Below are positions 44,587 to 57,880 of a stretch of 64,000 nucleotides of DNA, in pieces. Numbering within the stretch: position 1 is the stretch's first letter; every line of letters begins with the position of its first letter. Where the stretch lies: positions 2,577,111 through 2,641,110 of the forward strand of contig BCJC01000002.1 of NCBI GenBank assembly GCA_001600175.1, read 5' to 3'. The notes under the pieces are model-generated. The model saw only the letters and a list, made by a program, of their open reading frames with translations. It was not told the origin of the DNA and did no database searches. The position numbers were made by a program, and so were the translations under genes. The stretch comes from Erythrobasidium yunnanense (taxonomy: Eukaryota > Basidiomycota > Cystobasidiomycetes > Erythrobasidiales > Erythrobasidiaceae).

Positions 44587-47500
44587 ATGTCTGGCCAGAG
44601 CAGCAAGAACAAGCTGAGCATTGGTCGCATGGAGATGGCACACGCCTCTCAAGCTCCTTCAGGCGATGCGACCTCGCTTCCTGCCGTCGTTTCTACGCCT
44701 TCCCTCGAACTCCCGTCTGCTTTTCCTGCGCAGCAAGTTGCTGTCAATGGCGCGCGTCCTGATGCATCAAGTAGCTCGAATGGCCTTCTAGATACCCCTT
44801 CCCAGAACGACGCTGCTCAAAACTCCGCCATGTCCCGCTCAAACTCTTTCTCGCGCTCGCCTGTTCGCGGCAAACACGCTCGCAAGTCGACAATGCGCGG
44901 TTCTCTAGCTCCTCCTGTATGTTTCCCAGCCTTTGACGAACCCTCAAGCGATGCGACCGGCTCCTCGACCGACCTCTTCTCGCAAGCGTCTTCTTCGAAA
45001 ATGGTGCTTGAATTGGCAGATGGCACAGCATACCAAGGTTTCTCATTCGGTGCACAAGGCAAAAGTATCTCCGGCGAATGCGTCTTTCAGACAGGTCAGT
45101 CAACTTTCCTTATTTCCCTTCTTTCCAACTATCCTCCCATTCTATGATGAGTGTTCTTGTTGGCACCAGTCTTTAACTTGGCTCTTGCCAAACGGGCGGA
45201 GCAAGTTATGAAGAGTCACAACCCCGGCCTGTTCTTTTTAATATACATATACGCTATGCAGTGCCCTGAATATCACCAAACTTCCTTTCGTTCCTCGTAC
45301 CCGAGATGTATGTGCAGACACTGACGTATGTTCGTGTGTTTCGTGTCGCTACAGGCATGGTTGGCTACCCAGAGTCTCTGAGCAAGTTTACGGTTCTTTC
45401 GCCTGCGTGACCGTTACTTACCGGTCAAATGCAGCCGATCCCTCCTATGAGGGTCAAATTCTAGTCCTCACCTACCCTCTTGTCGGCTCTTACGGTGTTC
45501 CTAAGCGGGAAGACTTCAAGGGACCTGGCCTTCCAGCTTTCTTCGAATCATCGCGAATCCACGTAGCTGGTCTCGTTGTCGGATCCTACTCTGGAGCTGG
45601 CAAAGATTACTCTCACTTCCTTGCCAACAGCGAACTTGGTCAATGGTTGCAGGAGGAGGGCATTCCTGCCATATACGGCGTGGACACGAGGGCAGTCACC
45701 AAGATGATCAGGGAGAAGGGTTCTCTCCTGTGTAAGATGCTTGCCAAAAAGCCTCAAGCCGAGTCGGGAACCCTTGCATCTCTCACAAAGGGCATTATGA
45801 ATACCCTATCCGCTCCTTCCGCCTCCTGGAGGGACGAGTATACCGATGTACCATACGATGATCCCAATGTCAAAAACCTCGTAGCCAAAGTCTCTCTGAA
45901 GGAGCCCAAACTCTACTCGCCTCGGACCTTCTCTGCGAACGTCACTCCTCCCAAAGAACTCTTGCATCCAACAGGCCGTCCATTGCGTGTCCTGGCGATC
46001 GATGTCGGTATGAAATACAACCAGATCCGATGCTTTGTTCTGCGAGGCATCGAGCTCAAGGTTGTTCCCTGGAACTACGACTTCCTGGCCTCAACGGAAG
46101 AGCCATTCGACGGACTCTTCATATCCAACGGACCCGGTGATCCTGTCACTGTATCAGATACGATCGAGAGACTGCGCAAAGCTATGGCGCTCGAGAAGTT
46201 TCCCATCTTCGGTATCTGTCTAGGAAACCAGCTCTTAGGTCTTGCAAGCGGGGCAAAGACGACCAAGCTAAAGTATGGTAACAGAGGACAGAACATCCCG
46301 TGCACAGACTTGATTAGCGGAAGATGCTATATAACCTCGCAGAATCATGGTTATGCTGTAGAAGCTGGTAGCTTGCAGGAAGGGTGGAAGGAATTGTTTG
46401 TCAACGCAAACGATGGCTCGAATGAGGGAATCTACTCTACCACCCATCCTTACTTCTCCGTGCAATTCCACCCTGAGAGCACACCCGGTCCCAGAGATAC
46501 CGAGTTCCTCTTCGATGTCTTTATCAACAATGTCGATGCATGCGCCAAGGCAGGCAAACTTGTACCCATCGTCATGCCAGGCGGTCTTCTAGAGGATAAT
46601 ATCAAGGCGTACCCAAGAGTGCAGGTCAAGAAGGTTCTCGTGCTGGGATCTGGAGGATTGTCAATCGGTCAGGCTGGCGAGTTCGACTATTCCGGTTCGC
46701 AAGCCATCAAGGCTCTGAAGCAAGAAGGCATCTACACCGTTCTCATCAATCCCAACATCGCAACTATTCAGACAAGCAAAGGCTTAGCAGACAAGGTCTA
46801 CTTTTTGCCTGTAACGCCAGAGTTTGTCCGCAAAGTGATCGAGCATGAGCGTCCAGATGGTATCTATGTTACTTTCGGAGGTCAGACTGCTCTGAGCGTT
46901 GGTATCAAGATGAAGGATGAGTTTGAAAAGCTCGGTGTCAAGGTGCTCGGTACACCTATCCAGACAATCATCACCACCGAGGACAGAGAACTGTTCGCAC
47001 AGGCGATGGAGGAGATTGGCGAGAAGTGCGCCGAGTCAGCTGCAGCTGTCAGCATCGAAGAGTCTCTTGTTGCAGCCAACAAGATCGGCTATCCAGTCAT
47101 CGTCAGAGCAGCATTTGCTCTTGGTGGTCTGGGTTCCGGGTTCGCAAAGAACGATCAGGAATTGACCGACTTGTGCACGAAAGCTTTCGCTATCAGCTCG
47201 CAAGTTCTGATCGAGCGAAGCATGAAGGGCTGGAAGGAAGTCGAGTACGAGGTTGTCCGTGATTGCCGCAACAACTGCATCACTGTCTGTAACATGGAGG
47301 TGTGTATCTGCATTCAAATGTCACGCTATCATACTAACTTTACTCGCAGAACTTCGATCCTCTTGGTATCCACACCGGAGACTCTATTGTTGTTGCACCA
47401 TCACAGACGCTCAGCGATGCAGACTACAACATGCTGCGAACAACAGCTGTCAACGTCATCCGTCATCTAGGAGTCGTAGGAGAGTGCAATATCCAGTATG

Positions 47501-50500
47501 CTCTCAACCCCGACTCGCAAGAGTACTGCATTATCGAAGTCAATGCTCGTCTATCGCGTTCTTCAGCTTTGGCCTCGAAAGCAACAGGTTATCCTCTAGC
47601 CTTCATCGCCGCCAAGCTTGGCCTGGGTATTCCGTTGAACGACATTAAGAACTCCGTTACTAAGAGCACTTCCGCATGCTTCGAGCCATCGCTCGACTAC
47701 TGTGTAGTCAAGTTCCCTCGGTGGGATCTAAAGAAGTTCAGCAGAGTAAGCACTGCTCTCGGCAGCAGCATGAAGAGTGTCGGTGAGGTCATGGCTATCG
47801 GACGCACTTTCGAAGAGACGATTCAGAAGGCTATCAGATCAATCGACTTTTCCTTTGCTGGATTTGGCCAGGTAAGGTCGCTGACTCTCGACGCGGACTC
47901 CACAATGTTGACATAGATTGTTTCATATCTCTCAGAACGAGTATACCGAGACCACGACCGAGGCTCTCGAGTACGAGCTCACCCATCCTTCGGACAAGCG
48001 CATGTTCGCCATCGCAAATGCTCTACACGCTGGTTATACTGTCGACAAGCTTCACGACTTGACCAAGATTGATCGATGGTTCTTGCGCAAGCTGGAACAC
48101 ATATCTCGAATGGAGAAAATGATGACGTGAGTTCTCTAGGCCTCTCGCAATTGTTGTTTGCTGACGGCTCTCTCGGATAGCGGCCTCGGCTCCTCATCTG
48201 CTCTATCAGCCGACATCGTTCGCTATGCGAAACAGATGGGCTTCTCCGACAGACAGTTGGCTACCTACACTGGCTCAAACGAGCTGGCTGTCCGTCGTCT
48301 TCGTCAGGAAATGGGCATCATTCCTTTTGTCAAGCAGATCGATACTGTCGCTGCCGAGTTCCCCGCCTTCACAAATTATCTTTACACTACATACTCCGCC
48401 GTCGAGAACGATGTCACCTTCGATGATAACGGTGTCATGGTTCTCGGATCCGGTGTCTATCGCATTGGTTCGTCAGTCGAATTCGATTGGTGTGCCGTCC
48501 GAGCTATCCGAACTCTGCGGGAGCGAGGCTTTAAGACTGTCATGGTCAACTATAACCCGGAGACTGTCAGTACAGATTACGACGAGGCCGACCGCCTATA
48601 CTTCGAAAACATCAGCATGGAGACCATTCTAGATATTTACGAATTGGAGACGTCTTCGGGAGTGATTATCTCCATGGGTGGTCAGACACCCAATAACATC
48701 GCGCTCCCACTGCACCGTCAAGGCGTCAAGATACTGGGTACTTCGCCAGAAATGATCGATACTGCCGAGAATCGTTACAAATTTTCGCGTATGCTGGATC
48801 AGATTGGTGTCGATCAGCCTCTGTGGAAGGAGCTCAGCACAATGGAGGAAGCGCATACCTTCTGCGACAAGGTTTCTTACCCAGTGCTAGTTAGACCTTC
48901 TTACGTGCTTTCGGGAGCGGCGATGAATGTGGTATACTCGAAGGACGATCTCGACAATTACCTCACACAAGCAGCCAATGTTTCTCGCGAGCATCCAGTC
49001 GTCATCACTAAGTACATCGAGGAAGCAAAGGAGATCGAGATGGACGCAGTCGCAAGGAACGGCAAGCTTATCATGCATTATATCTGCGAGCATGTTGAGA
49101 ACGCCGGTGTCCACTCTGGTGATGCTACGCTTATCCACCCTCCTCAAGATCTTGACCCTGAAACGGTTCGCCGTATCGAGGTAGCAACGCAAAAGATCGG
49201 AAATGCACTCAATGTTACTGGTCCGTTCAACATCCAGTTCATTGCCAAGAACAACGAGATCAAGGTCATCGAGTGCAATCTACGTGCCGCACGCTCGTGG
49301 CCCTTTGTCTCGAAAGTCACAGGCATCGATGCCATCGAGCTGGCTACCGATGTGATGCTTGGCCAGCCTGTTACCCCTTACCCCGATGTGCAGATGCCGA
49401 AGGACTACGTCGGTATCAAGGTTCCTCAATTCTCCTTCAGCAGACTGTCTGGTGCAGACCCCATTTCTGGAGTAGAGATGGCTTCTACCGGCGAAGTCGC
49501 TTGCTTTGGCAAAGACAAGTATGAGGCCTATATCAAGGCGCTTCTCTCTACCGGTATTCGCTTGCCTAACAAAAACATATTGTTCTCGATCGGATCCTAC
49601 AAGGAGAAGCTCGAGATGCTGCCCTCCGTCCAGAAACTACACCGAGCAGGCTTCAATATCTTCGCAACAGCTGGAACAGCAGACTTCATCCAGGAGCATG
49701 GTATTCCCGTCAAATATCTGGAGGCTTTGCCTGATGAAGAAGGTGTCACCAGCCAGAAATCGGAATACTCCCTTGATCAGCATCTGGCCAACAATCTCAT
49801 CGACTTCTACGTCAATCTTCCCTCTAAGAACCGATATCGTCGACCGGCCAGCTACATGAGTAAGGGATACCGCTCCCGTAGAATGGCTGTCGACTTTGCT
49901 GTTCCTCTCCTCACCAACGTCAAATGTGCCAAGCTTTTCATGGAAGCTTTGGTTAGACGCTCCTCCTTCCCCATCTCCAATGTCGACTTCAAGTCATCTC
50001 ATAGAACTGTCAATCTTCCCGGCTTCGTGGATATCGCAGCATACATTCCAGAACTCTCGCAAGCCAGCTCGTCGGAGATTGCTCGTGCTTTACGTGCCTC
50101 TGTGAAAGGCGGCTTCACAGCTCTACAATTATCGCCCTGTGCTACCCATACACAGTCACAAGATATACAAGCCAAGCTGGACAACTCTGCTGCATGCGAC
50201 TATGCACTCACAATCGCACCCAAAGAGGCATCCGAACTCACCGAAGATGGCATCTCCTCCTCCCGTTCCTTGTGCATCATGTTCAACGATGCAAGCATTC
50301 CCAAACCTGCCATCTCACAAATCGCAGCGCTGTTCTCTGCTTGGCCAGCAGACAAGCCGATCGTTACGGATGCAAAGCGCACCGATCTGGCATCAGTCTT
50401 GCTCCTAGCTTCTCTACATTCTCGCCAAATACATATCACGGGCGTCTCAAGCAAAGACGACATCGAGCTGATCGCTCTTAGCAAAGCGAAGAACCTCGAA

Positions 50501-52331
50501 GTCTCTTGCGATGTCCCTGTATATGCCCTCTTCTTCTCTCAGACCGACTACCCAGAGGCTGCATGCTTGCCCACCGCTGCAGATCAAGCCGCGCTTTGGC
50601 AAAACCTCGAACATCTCGATGCCTTCTCCACTGGCTCCCTCCCCTATCAACTCGCCAAAGCGCTGAACAAGCCATATGCTGTCGAAGCTGGCCGAGAAGA
50701 AGCCTTACTCCTCCTTCTTTCTGCAGTCAGTAAAGGCCGCCTCAGTCTAGAGGATGTCACCTCCCGACTCTCTACCAACCCTCAGACCCTCTTCCAACTA
50801 CCTTCACCAGCCGATACTTACATCGAAGTCGAAGTTGACAGGCCTTCACGCCTCTCTGAAAAGCCTTACTGGTCACCTTTGGCTGGCAAAGCTCTGTCAG
50901 GCTCTGTTGACAGAGTCGTTATCCGTGGGCGGGTTGCGCACCTGGAATCGCAAGACCTTACCAGGACAATGCCGCTGGGAGTCGACATCTCAGACAGCAG
51001 TAGTCCAGCTGCTGGCGCCCGCCGAAAGTCGACACGCTTCTCTGTCGTCGGACAGCGCCCATCCTTGGCATCTTTCAATTCACCTTCCTCGCAGTACACC
51101 GTGCAGCAACCGCAGCAGACAGCTGGACCCAGCGCTCACGACGCCACTCGCTCGCCGAGACCCGCTCAGGCTGCTCTTGCGCAGATAGCAGCACCTAGGG
51201 GACTTACAGAGGCTTTCTCGCAACCTTCGGCTGGCGCATCTGCTCTCGCTGCACCTTTCGCCTTCGCACCCACCGTCAGAGTGCCTCACGATGTCGCCTT
51301 CTTCCGGCGTCATATCCTGACTGTCCGACAATTCAGTCGAGAGAACTTGCACTGCCTGTTCCAGCTGGCAAACGAGTTCCGAGTGCAAGTTGAGCGAGGT
51401 GTGCCCATCCAAGTTCTGCAAGGCAAGGTCATCTGCACACTCTTCTTCGAGCCCTCGACGCGTACTTCAGCTTCATTCGAAGCAGCCATGAACCGTCTCG
51501 GCGGCAAAGTAGTCGCTGTCAACGTCGATAGATCATCAGTCACCAAAGGCGAGAGTTTGGCAGACTCTGTCAGGACGCTCGGCTGCTATGGTGACGCTAT
51601 CGTATTGAGGCATCCAGAAGTCGGGTCATCTCAGACTGCAGCCAAGTTCTCGCCTGTGCCTATCCTCAATGCAGGTGATGGTGCAGGAGAGCACCCTACT
51701 CAAGCACTTCTTGACGTCTTCTGCATTAGAGAAGGTAGGTTTACCGTCTATTTCGGATTTTAAGCACGCTGACTTCTAGGCCCACAGAACTTGGTACCGT
51801 CAATGGCCTGACCGTCACGATGGTCGGTGACCTGCGATATGGTCGGACTGTTCATTCTTTGGTCCGCCTCCTCTCGCTCTACTCTGTCCACCTCAACTTC
51901 GTTTCTCCTCCTTCACTCCCTATGCCAGACAACGTCAAGCAAGAGCTTCTTCGTGCCGGTGCAACATTCCACGAAACGACCAGCTTGGATAGCGTTATCA
52001 GCAAGACAGACGTTCTTTACGTGACTCGCGTCCAGCAAGAGCGCTTCAATAGCCAGACGGAATACGAGGCCGTGAAGGATGCTTATATCGTTGACAACCA
52101 CGTATGCCCTACTTACCTCCACATCTTAGGCTGTGTGCTGACTAGCTTGAATCTTCACAGCTCCTCTCGAAGGCGAAGAGCAGCATGATCGTCATGCATC
52201 CTCTGCCACGAAACGCCGAGATCGCTCCAGAAGTAGACTTTGATCTTCGAGCAAGCTACTTCCGACAGATGAGATATGGTCTCTTCGTCAGAATGGCCCT
52301 GCTTGCTTCCGTTCTGGGTGCCGCAAATTAG
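44587..52331 (+). CDS. URA2: Multifunctional pyrimidine enzyme: GATase-CPSase II-(inactive DHOase)-ATCase
   Basis: Eight exons (44587-45094, 45355-45381, 45435-47299, 47350-47871, 47936-48126, 48181-51734, 51788-52101, 52161-52331) give 2383 aa. Order: a 138-residue Ser-rich leader; class I glutamine amidotransferase with its nucleophile in GICLGNQ (about Cys440) and the QFHPES histidine; CPSase from about 573 ([18 protein letters not shown]) to about 1600; a DHOase-like part in which the metal-binding HxH of active enzymes reads [10 protein letters not shown]; and ATCase from about 2071 ([29 protein letters not shown]). It makes carbamoyl aspartate, the first steps of UMP synthesis, and is feedback-inhibited by UTP in fungi. 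Intron 2 (45382-45434) is GC-AG (CTGA|gcaagt) and joins PESL to TDPSYEGQ. Fungal URA2 is usually about 2210-2260 aa. Confidence 0.97.
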
Positions 52332-52531
52332 ATGAGCTCGTAGACGCACAGAGGATGTATGTATACGTAGAGATCTGTTCAGAGTAGCATTCTTAGAGTT
52401 CTTGCGAAATGCATGCATTTGACCTGCTCCAACAGTAATATCGCAGGGCATCGAGTCTAGTATTGACAACATCTATGAATTTCAGTTTGAGTGATCCCTC
52501 ACACTAGCCAGCTAATCCTCGCTTGATACGC

Positions 52532-53514
52532 CTAATCATAGTCCTCATCCTCTTCATTGGCTCGCACGGCTTGCGCCGGCTCCTCTGCTTTAACAGCCTG
52601 GTTCTTTGTGCTGACTGCGTCTGTCTCCATAGGTGTCGGCTCATTGACTTCTGCATCCTCTTCGTCATCTTGATAATCCGCATCATCGTCATCTCTATTC
52701 GAGAGCAAGCTGCTTATCGGGATACTGACTTTCGGGCCCGCCTGGGCTTCAGCAGCGGCAGCAGCAGGAGGAGCAGCACTACTCGTTGACGCTGTGTTGT
52801 TTTGCTGTTTCGCTTTTCCTTTCGATCCGCCAGCAGAAGCTCCTCCTTCAGTCTTGACAGCCTTCCCTTTCCCATTCTTACTCTCTCCAGAAGCTACTTT
52901 CGGAGCGCGTTTGCGTGGCTTCTTCTCTCCTCCTGCTCCTCCGAACTCGGCATCTTCGTCATCTGCGGCTGGATCTGGTATTGTTGCTACGAGGTCTTTC
53001 AGGAAATCGAGGGAAGGGGTGTTCTGAACGGCTCGTTTGCTTAAACTACACCGTAAGCATCTTATATCGAAGCCGCTGGGAAGTGTACTCACACATGATG
53101 CATGGAGACTTTCTTTGTATTTTTCTGACGAGCTTCTTTTTCAATATGCTGTAACATATCTTGCAGGAAGAGTTCGACTGCTTTAGCTGATAGGAAGTAT
53201 CAGCGAGAGAAGAGGGGAAGGAGATGGGCAGAAGTAGCTCACAGACGACGAGAGGTGATGCTCCGGCTACTTTTCCGACATCATCATCTTGTTGCATGAT
53301 ACGCTGGATGTTTGTCAAGCCTCACGCTCAGTTCGGTCCGATTCAGGGCATACAAGTGCAACTTACCTTGATTCTATACATGATTATAAGATGATGAGCA
53401 GGCGAATGAGTGTCAATATTATGAGGGAAAGTCAGCCCGCCCTCCAGTTTCTGGGATTGGCAAGACTGACCTTGCAGCCGGGAAACTTGAAGCCTTTGAG
53501 CGTTTGGGAGGCAT
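52532..53514 (-). CDS. BUR6: NC2 alpha (Dr1-associated corepressor, histone fold)
   Basis: Complement exons 53514-53471, 53373-53367, 53303-53243, 53186-53093 and 53045-52532 give 239 aa. The N-terminus reads MPPKRSKASSFPAARIKRIMQ when the 7-nt exon AATCAAG is used, exactly the NC2alpha histone-fold start, followed by DDDVGKVAGASPLVVSKAVELFLQDM. After a helix (SLDFLKDLVATIPDP) the tail is Lys-rich then acidic, ending EEDEDYD. NC2alpha pairs with NC2beta (Dr1), binds TBP on promoters and represses or tunes Pol II transcription. The yeast protein is about 140 aa, so the disordered tail here is longer. It is head-to-head with CFIm25. Confidence 0.92.
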
Positions 53515-53814
53515 AGTAGGATGTGTAGATGAAGGGAAAGTGTAGAAGACTGAAGGTTTAGGTGCTTTTGACGGTAAAAGGGCTGCCGGGCTTGCTCGAT
53601 AAACAGGGAGGACAAGGCAGAGTTGGGAAGAAGGGAGTGTCTTGAAGAGCCGTACAGATCTACTTTATAAAGTCTTGAAGCAGAATAGTAGATCCCTGAG
53701 TCCGATTCAAGCCAGAGTGTTATAGAAGTGTAAGGTCGAAGAAAGGCTTGCCTTTGAATTGCGGTAAAGGTAGCCTTAGACTTCTGCCTTACACTTTCCA
53801 AACTTGCTTCAAAC
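53515..53814. promoter_or_regulatory. Divergent promoter, NC2alpha / CFIm25
   Basis: 300 bp between two start codons. A TATA-like tttataaag lies at 53664-53672. There is no gene inside. Confidence 0.5.
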
Positions 53815-54917
<1,103 letters not shown>

Positions 54918-55232
54918 ACTGCGTCCTTTGTCTTTTGCAATAGAGCTTCAGTGCAGTGTCTGTACCATCAAAGTCTTAAATCAATATATGCTCGGACCCA
55001 CACAGCAAGATCGATTAAATGAAGCAGGAGAAAACGAATTACGTAGTTCGAGATACAACTACGACAATTGCAAAGGATCAGAACAATGATGCATAGTAGT
55101 CTAGTTCTAGATAGTCTCTGGTATGAGGTGGAACATAATGCTCGTTGCGCAAAGGTCTAGGTCTTGATCGAGATCTACCTGCTTCCTCAGGCGGGCGAGT
55201 CAACTGGAAGCAACGATTCGAAGTAGAACCGT
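54918..55232. other. Convergent intergenic region, CFIm25 / ERG25
   Basis: 315 bp between converging gene ends. No supported feature. Confidence 0.4.
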
Positions 55233-56533
55233 CTACTGCGTCTTGAAGCCCTCCTTCTTGAGCAGAGCAGCTTTCTGAGCCTCCTTCTTTGCCTCAGCCT
55301 GCTTTTGGCGCTTAGATCTGTAGCCAGCTTCTGTTCCAAAGATGTAGTCAAGGTGTCTGAACGACGTGCTATAGCATCCCATGAAGCTCTCATGATGGTA
55401 GTCGTGGTGGTCTGCTCCTGACCATAGAGGGAATATATGCTGGAGCGACCAAGGGAAGTCGTAACCACTGCAGAATCCGGTCAGCGAAGGTTCGCCGGTC
55501 GCACGAAATGGATGGAAGCTTACGAGTGTGCATCTACTGCTTGAAATAGTCTAAGGATGATCCAGATATACATCGTGATGATATGGAGGTTGCCGCCGGA
55601 CAGGATGCACCACAGCAGAGGTCCGCCAACGGTTCCAGTTCCGAGAATGAGTATCTCCAAAGGGTGTGCGTACTCTTTTATAAGACGTTTATTAGCTGTG
55701 CTTTCATGCCATTCAATCGCTGGCTTACCTGCAGCAAGTCCGAAGGGTGCGCTGAACTCGTGGTGAAGTTTGTGGATATTCTTGTAGAGCGGACCCCAGT
55801 GAAGAGCACGATGAGCCCAGTAGTGGAAGAAGTCTTCAAAGAAGAAGAAACCGATGATAGTAGGTACGATGGTCGTCCACTTGGGGAAGGGAACTTGGTG
55901 CGTGGCCATTCCAAAGTATTCAGCGAGTGGGTGAAATCCCCATATCTGAGGTAGTTCGATGGTGAAGTGTGTCAAGAGGACGTATTTCGTGCACTTCCAC
56001 ATCTCTGCCTTGGTAGGTACTTTCGCCTCTTGGATTTTGTACTTTCGGAAATAAGGGATAGAATCGACGATGATCCACGGTACGCAGCGCCCAAAGTAGA
56101 AGATCTCATGTAGCAGGAAAGACATGATTCCTGTTGCGAGAACGGGATCGCCAATGTACCTGAGACAAAGAAGATCGTTGAGCTCGGCCGTTCTTTCGGA
56201 CTTTCGCAGGTTCGTTCGTTGTATGCTTACATGTACTGTAGAGAAGTTACACATATAACAATCAGTATTGCGATTCTCTCGGTTCTTGCGCTCGAAGCCT
56301 CCCTCAACGCCCGCAGAGGTCGGACTTTTTCGCGCAACACGAAGACAACTTACCCATCTTGCCCATAGCTGTTCAGGGTATGAGAGTGCATCAAAGTTGT
56401 GTCCAGCGTATAGATCGTTTGGGATTGCATTGCTCTTAAGGGCGCTCGAGAAGGACGAGCTGTCTGTGTATGTGCTCGCTTGGAGCGTGGTGTTGACAAT
56501 GTTGCCTATCTGGCTGACTATCTGAGCCGCCAT
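55233..56533 (-). CDS. ERG25: C-4 methylsterol oxidase
   Basis: Complement exons 56533-56354, 56235-56231, 56159-55729, 55674-55524 and 55467-55233 give 333 aa. The di-iron histidine clusters are present: HYWAHRALH, HKLHHE and HHDYHHE. So is the membrane-helix lead YIGDPVLATGIMSFLLHE and [20 protein letters not shown], which is diagnostic for Erg25. It demethylates C-4 of sterol intermediates in the ER, with Erg26/Erg27. The second exon is only 5 nt (TACAT): it joins ARW to YMYIGDP and no other combination keeps the frame. The C-terminus is basic and Lys/Ala-rich. Confidence 0.95.
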
Positions 56534-56983
56534 CGTGGAATATTCTACTTTGTTGAAGTTGTCTTGAAGAAGAGAGAAATTGGGCACAATCCTGCAGAGT
56601 CCTCGCTCCTGCTCGTTCCTCTCAGGCCACTTTTTGAAGTTCGCCCGGCGCGCGTTTGAGCAAAGTGGCAAACGTCTGGCCTCGTTCGATGATGTTCGGT
56701 CAGCACAGGAACAACAAGGAACAGAACACAGAAGAGTCGCGTGGAAGAACAGCGAGGCACTGGATCTTGCGTGAGTTGTGCTTTGCAGGCGGTCATTGCC
56801 ATTCTATCGATCGATGGTAGTCGCGCACAATGTAATAGCTTCGCTACATTGCAGAAGGTGTTGTGATGCGTATACAGCTGTAGTGTACACCGTGATTTGA
56901 TCGGGGCTTGGGATATTTGACGCAGAGCCATGCGAGTGTATCATACCCGCTTAGGCCAAACTGGATGCGATATGGTGAATACC
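56534..56983. promoter_or_regulatory. ERG25 upstream region
   Basis: 450 bp between the isochorismatase end and the ERG25 start, both minus strand. An open frame in the same direction overlaps ERG25's start but has no conserved sequence. Confidence 0.4.
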
Positions 56984-57880
56984 CTACAATCTGGGCTGCA
57001 CCAGCTTCTGAAGGCTCTTGACCGTATTCTCCTTCTCTTCCTTGACGAGCTTTGAAATCGTCCTGAATTCAGGATGGGTAGAATCAGCTGCAATTTCCAA
57101 ATATTTACATTAGCATTCAGCCATCTGAAGAGTGAGAGAGTATCGGCGCACCCATCAGCTGGAAAAGAATACTCTCTGTTGTAGTGACTTTGGCGCCTGC
57201 TTGTTGCATCCGGTCGAGCGCTATTGGGATTTCTTGTGGGTTGCAGGAGGATACTCCGTCTGCTACGATATGGACATCGAGCCCTCGCTCTATACAGTCC
57301 AGTGCGGTCTGGAGGACACAGACGTGGGACTGAAACAATATTCAGCAAACATTTCCTAAATCTCAGCTTGTAGACCTATCCCTGACTCACTTCTATGCCG
57401 AATATAACAACACTTGACGTTCCCGCTTTTGTCAGGGACTCCACTACGCTCGGAATCATCATCGAAAAGAGTGTCTTTGGCTGAGCGCTCCCCAGGGGAT
57501 TGAGCTCTGTCGGAAGATCAGCCAGTCCAAGTTCAGAGACGGTAGCTCCCAGGGCGTAAGCATCATAAGGTGGGTAATTAGTACTGTTGGAAAGGCAGAG
57601 GAAGTAGCGTATGCCGCCTATCTTTGGATTTTGTTCAGTCGCATAGACGGGTATCTTCAAGATTCCAGCTGCTTGAATTAGTTTCTTACTAGCCAGAACC
57701 ATCTCGTTGAAGCCATAGATGGCATTGCGAAAGCGTTCTTGCTACATCATACCACAGGATGGAAGGTCAGCCGGATATGACCGGCCCATGTTGTGAAGCA
57801 AGGCATACGATGTCGCAAACGAGGAAAGCTGTCTTCTGCGGGTTGATCTTGATGCTTGAGACTGCCTTGCTTGAAGCCAT
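56984..57880 (-). CDS. Isochorismatase-family hydrolase, with a probable AT-AC intron
   Basis: Complement exons 57880-57809, 57741-57622, 57555-57391, 57329-57152 and 57087-56984 give 212 aa. The Asp-Lys-Cys triad of the family is visible: FLVCDIQERF (Asp23), QPKTLFSM, and ESHVCVLQTALD (Cys123). It resembles the ISOC1/yeast cysteine-hydrolase branch; substrate unknown. Between EQNPK and ALGATV lie 66 nt with no stop and no GT...AG ends. They begin ATAGGC, end GCTTAC and contain tactaat 19-25 nt before the end. Removing them restores the family's uninterrupted NPKALG. The alternative is a retained 22-residue insert (IGGIRYFL...). It is head-to-head with tafazzin. Confidence 0.88.

Noticed and set aside
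56534-56671. An upstream extension of ERG25 starting MPLCSNARR
   Set aside because: The frame is open, but the family starts near the MAAQ methionine and the extension has no targeting or conserved features.
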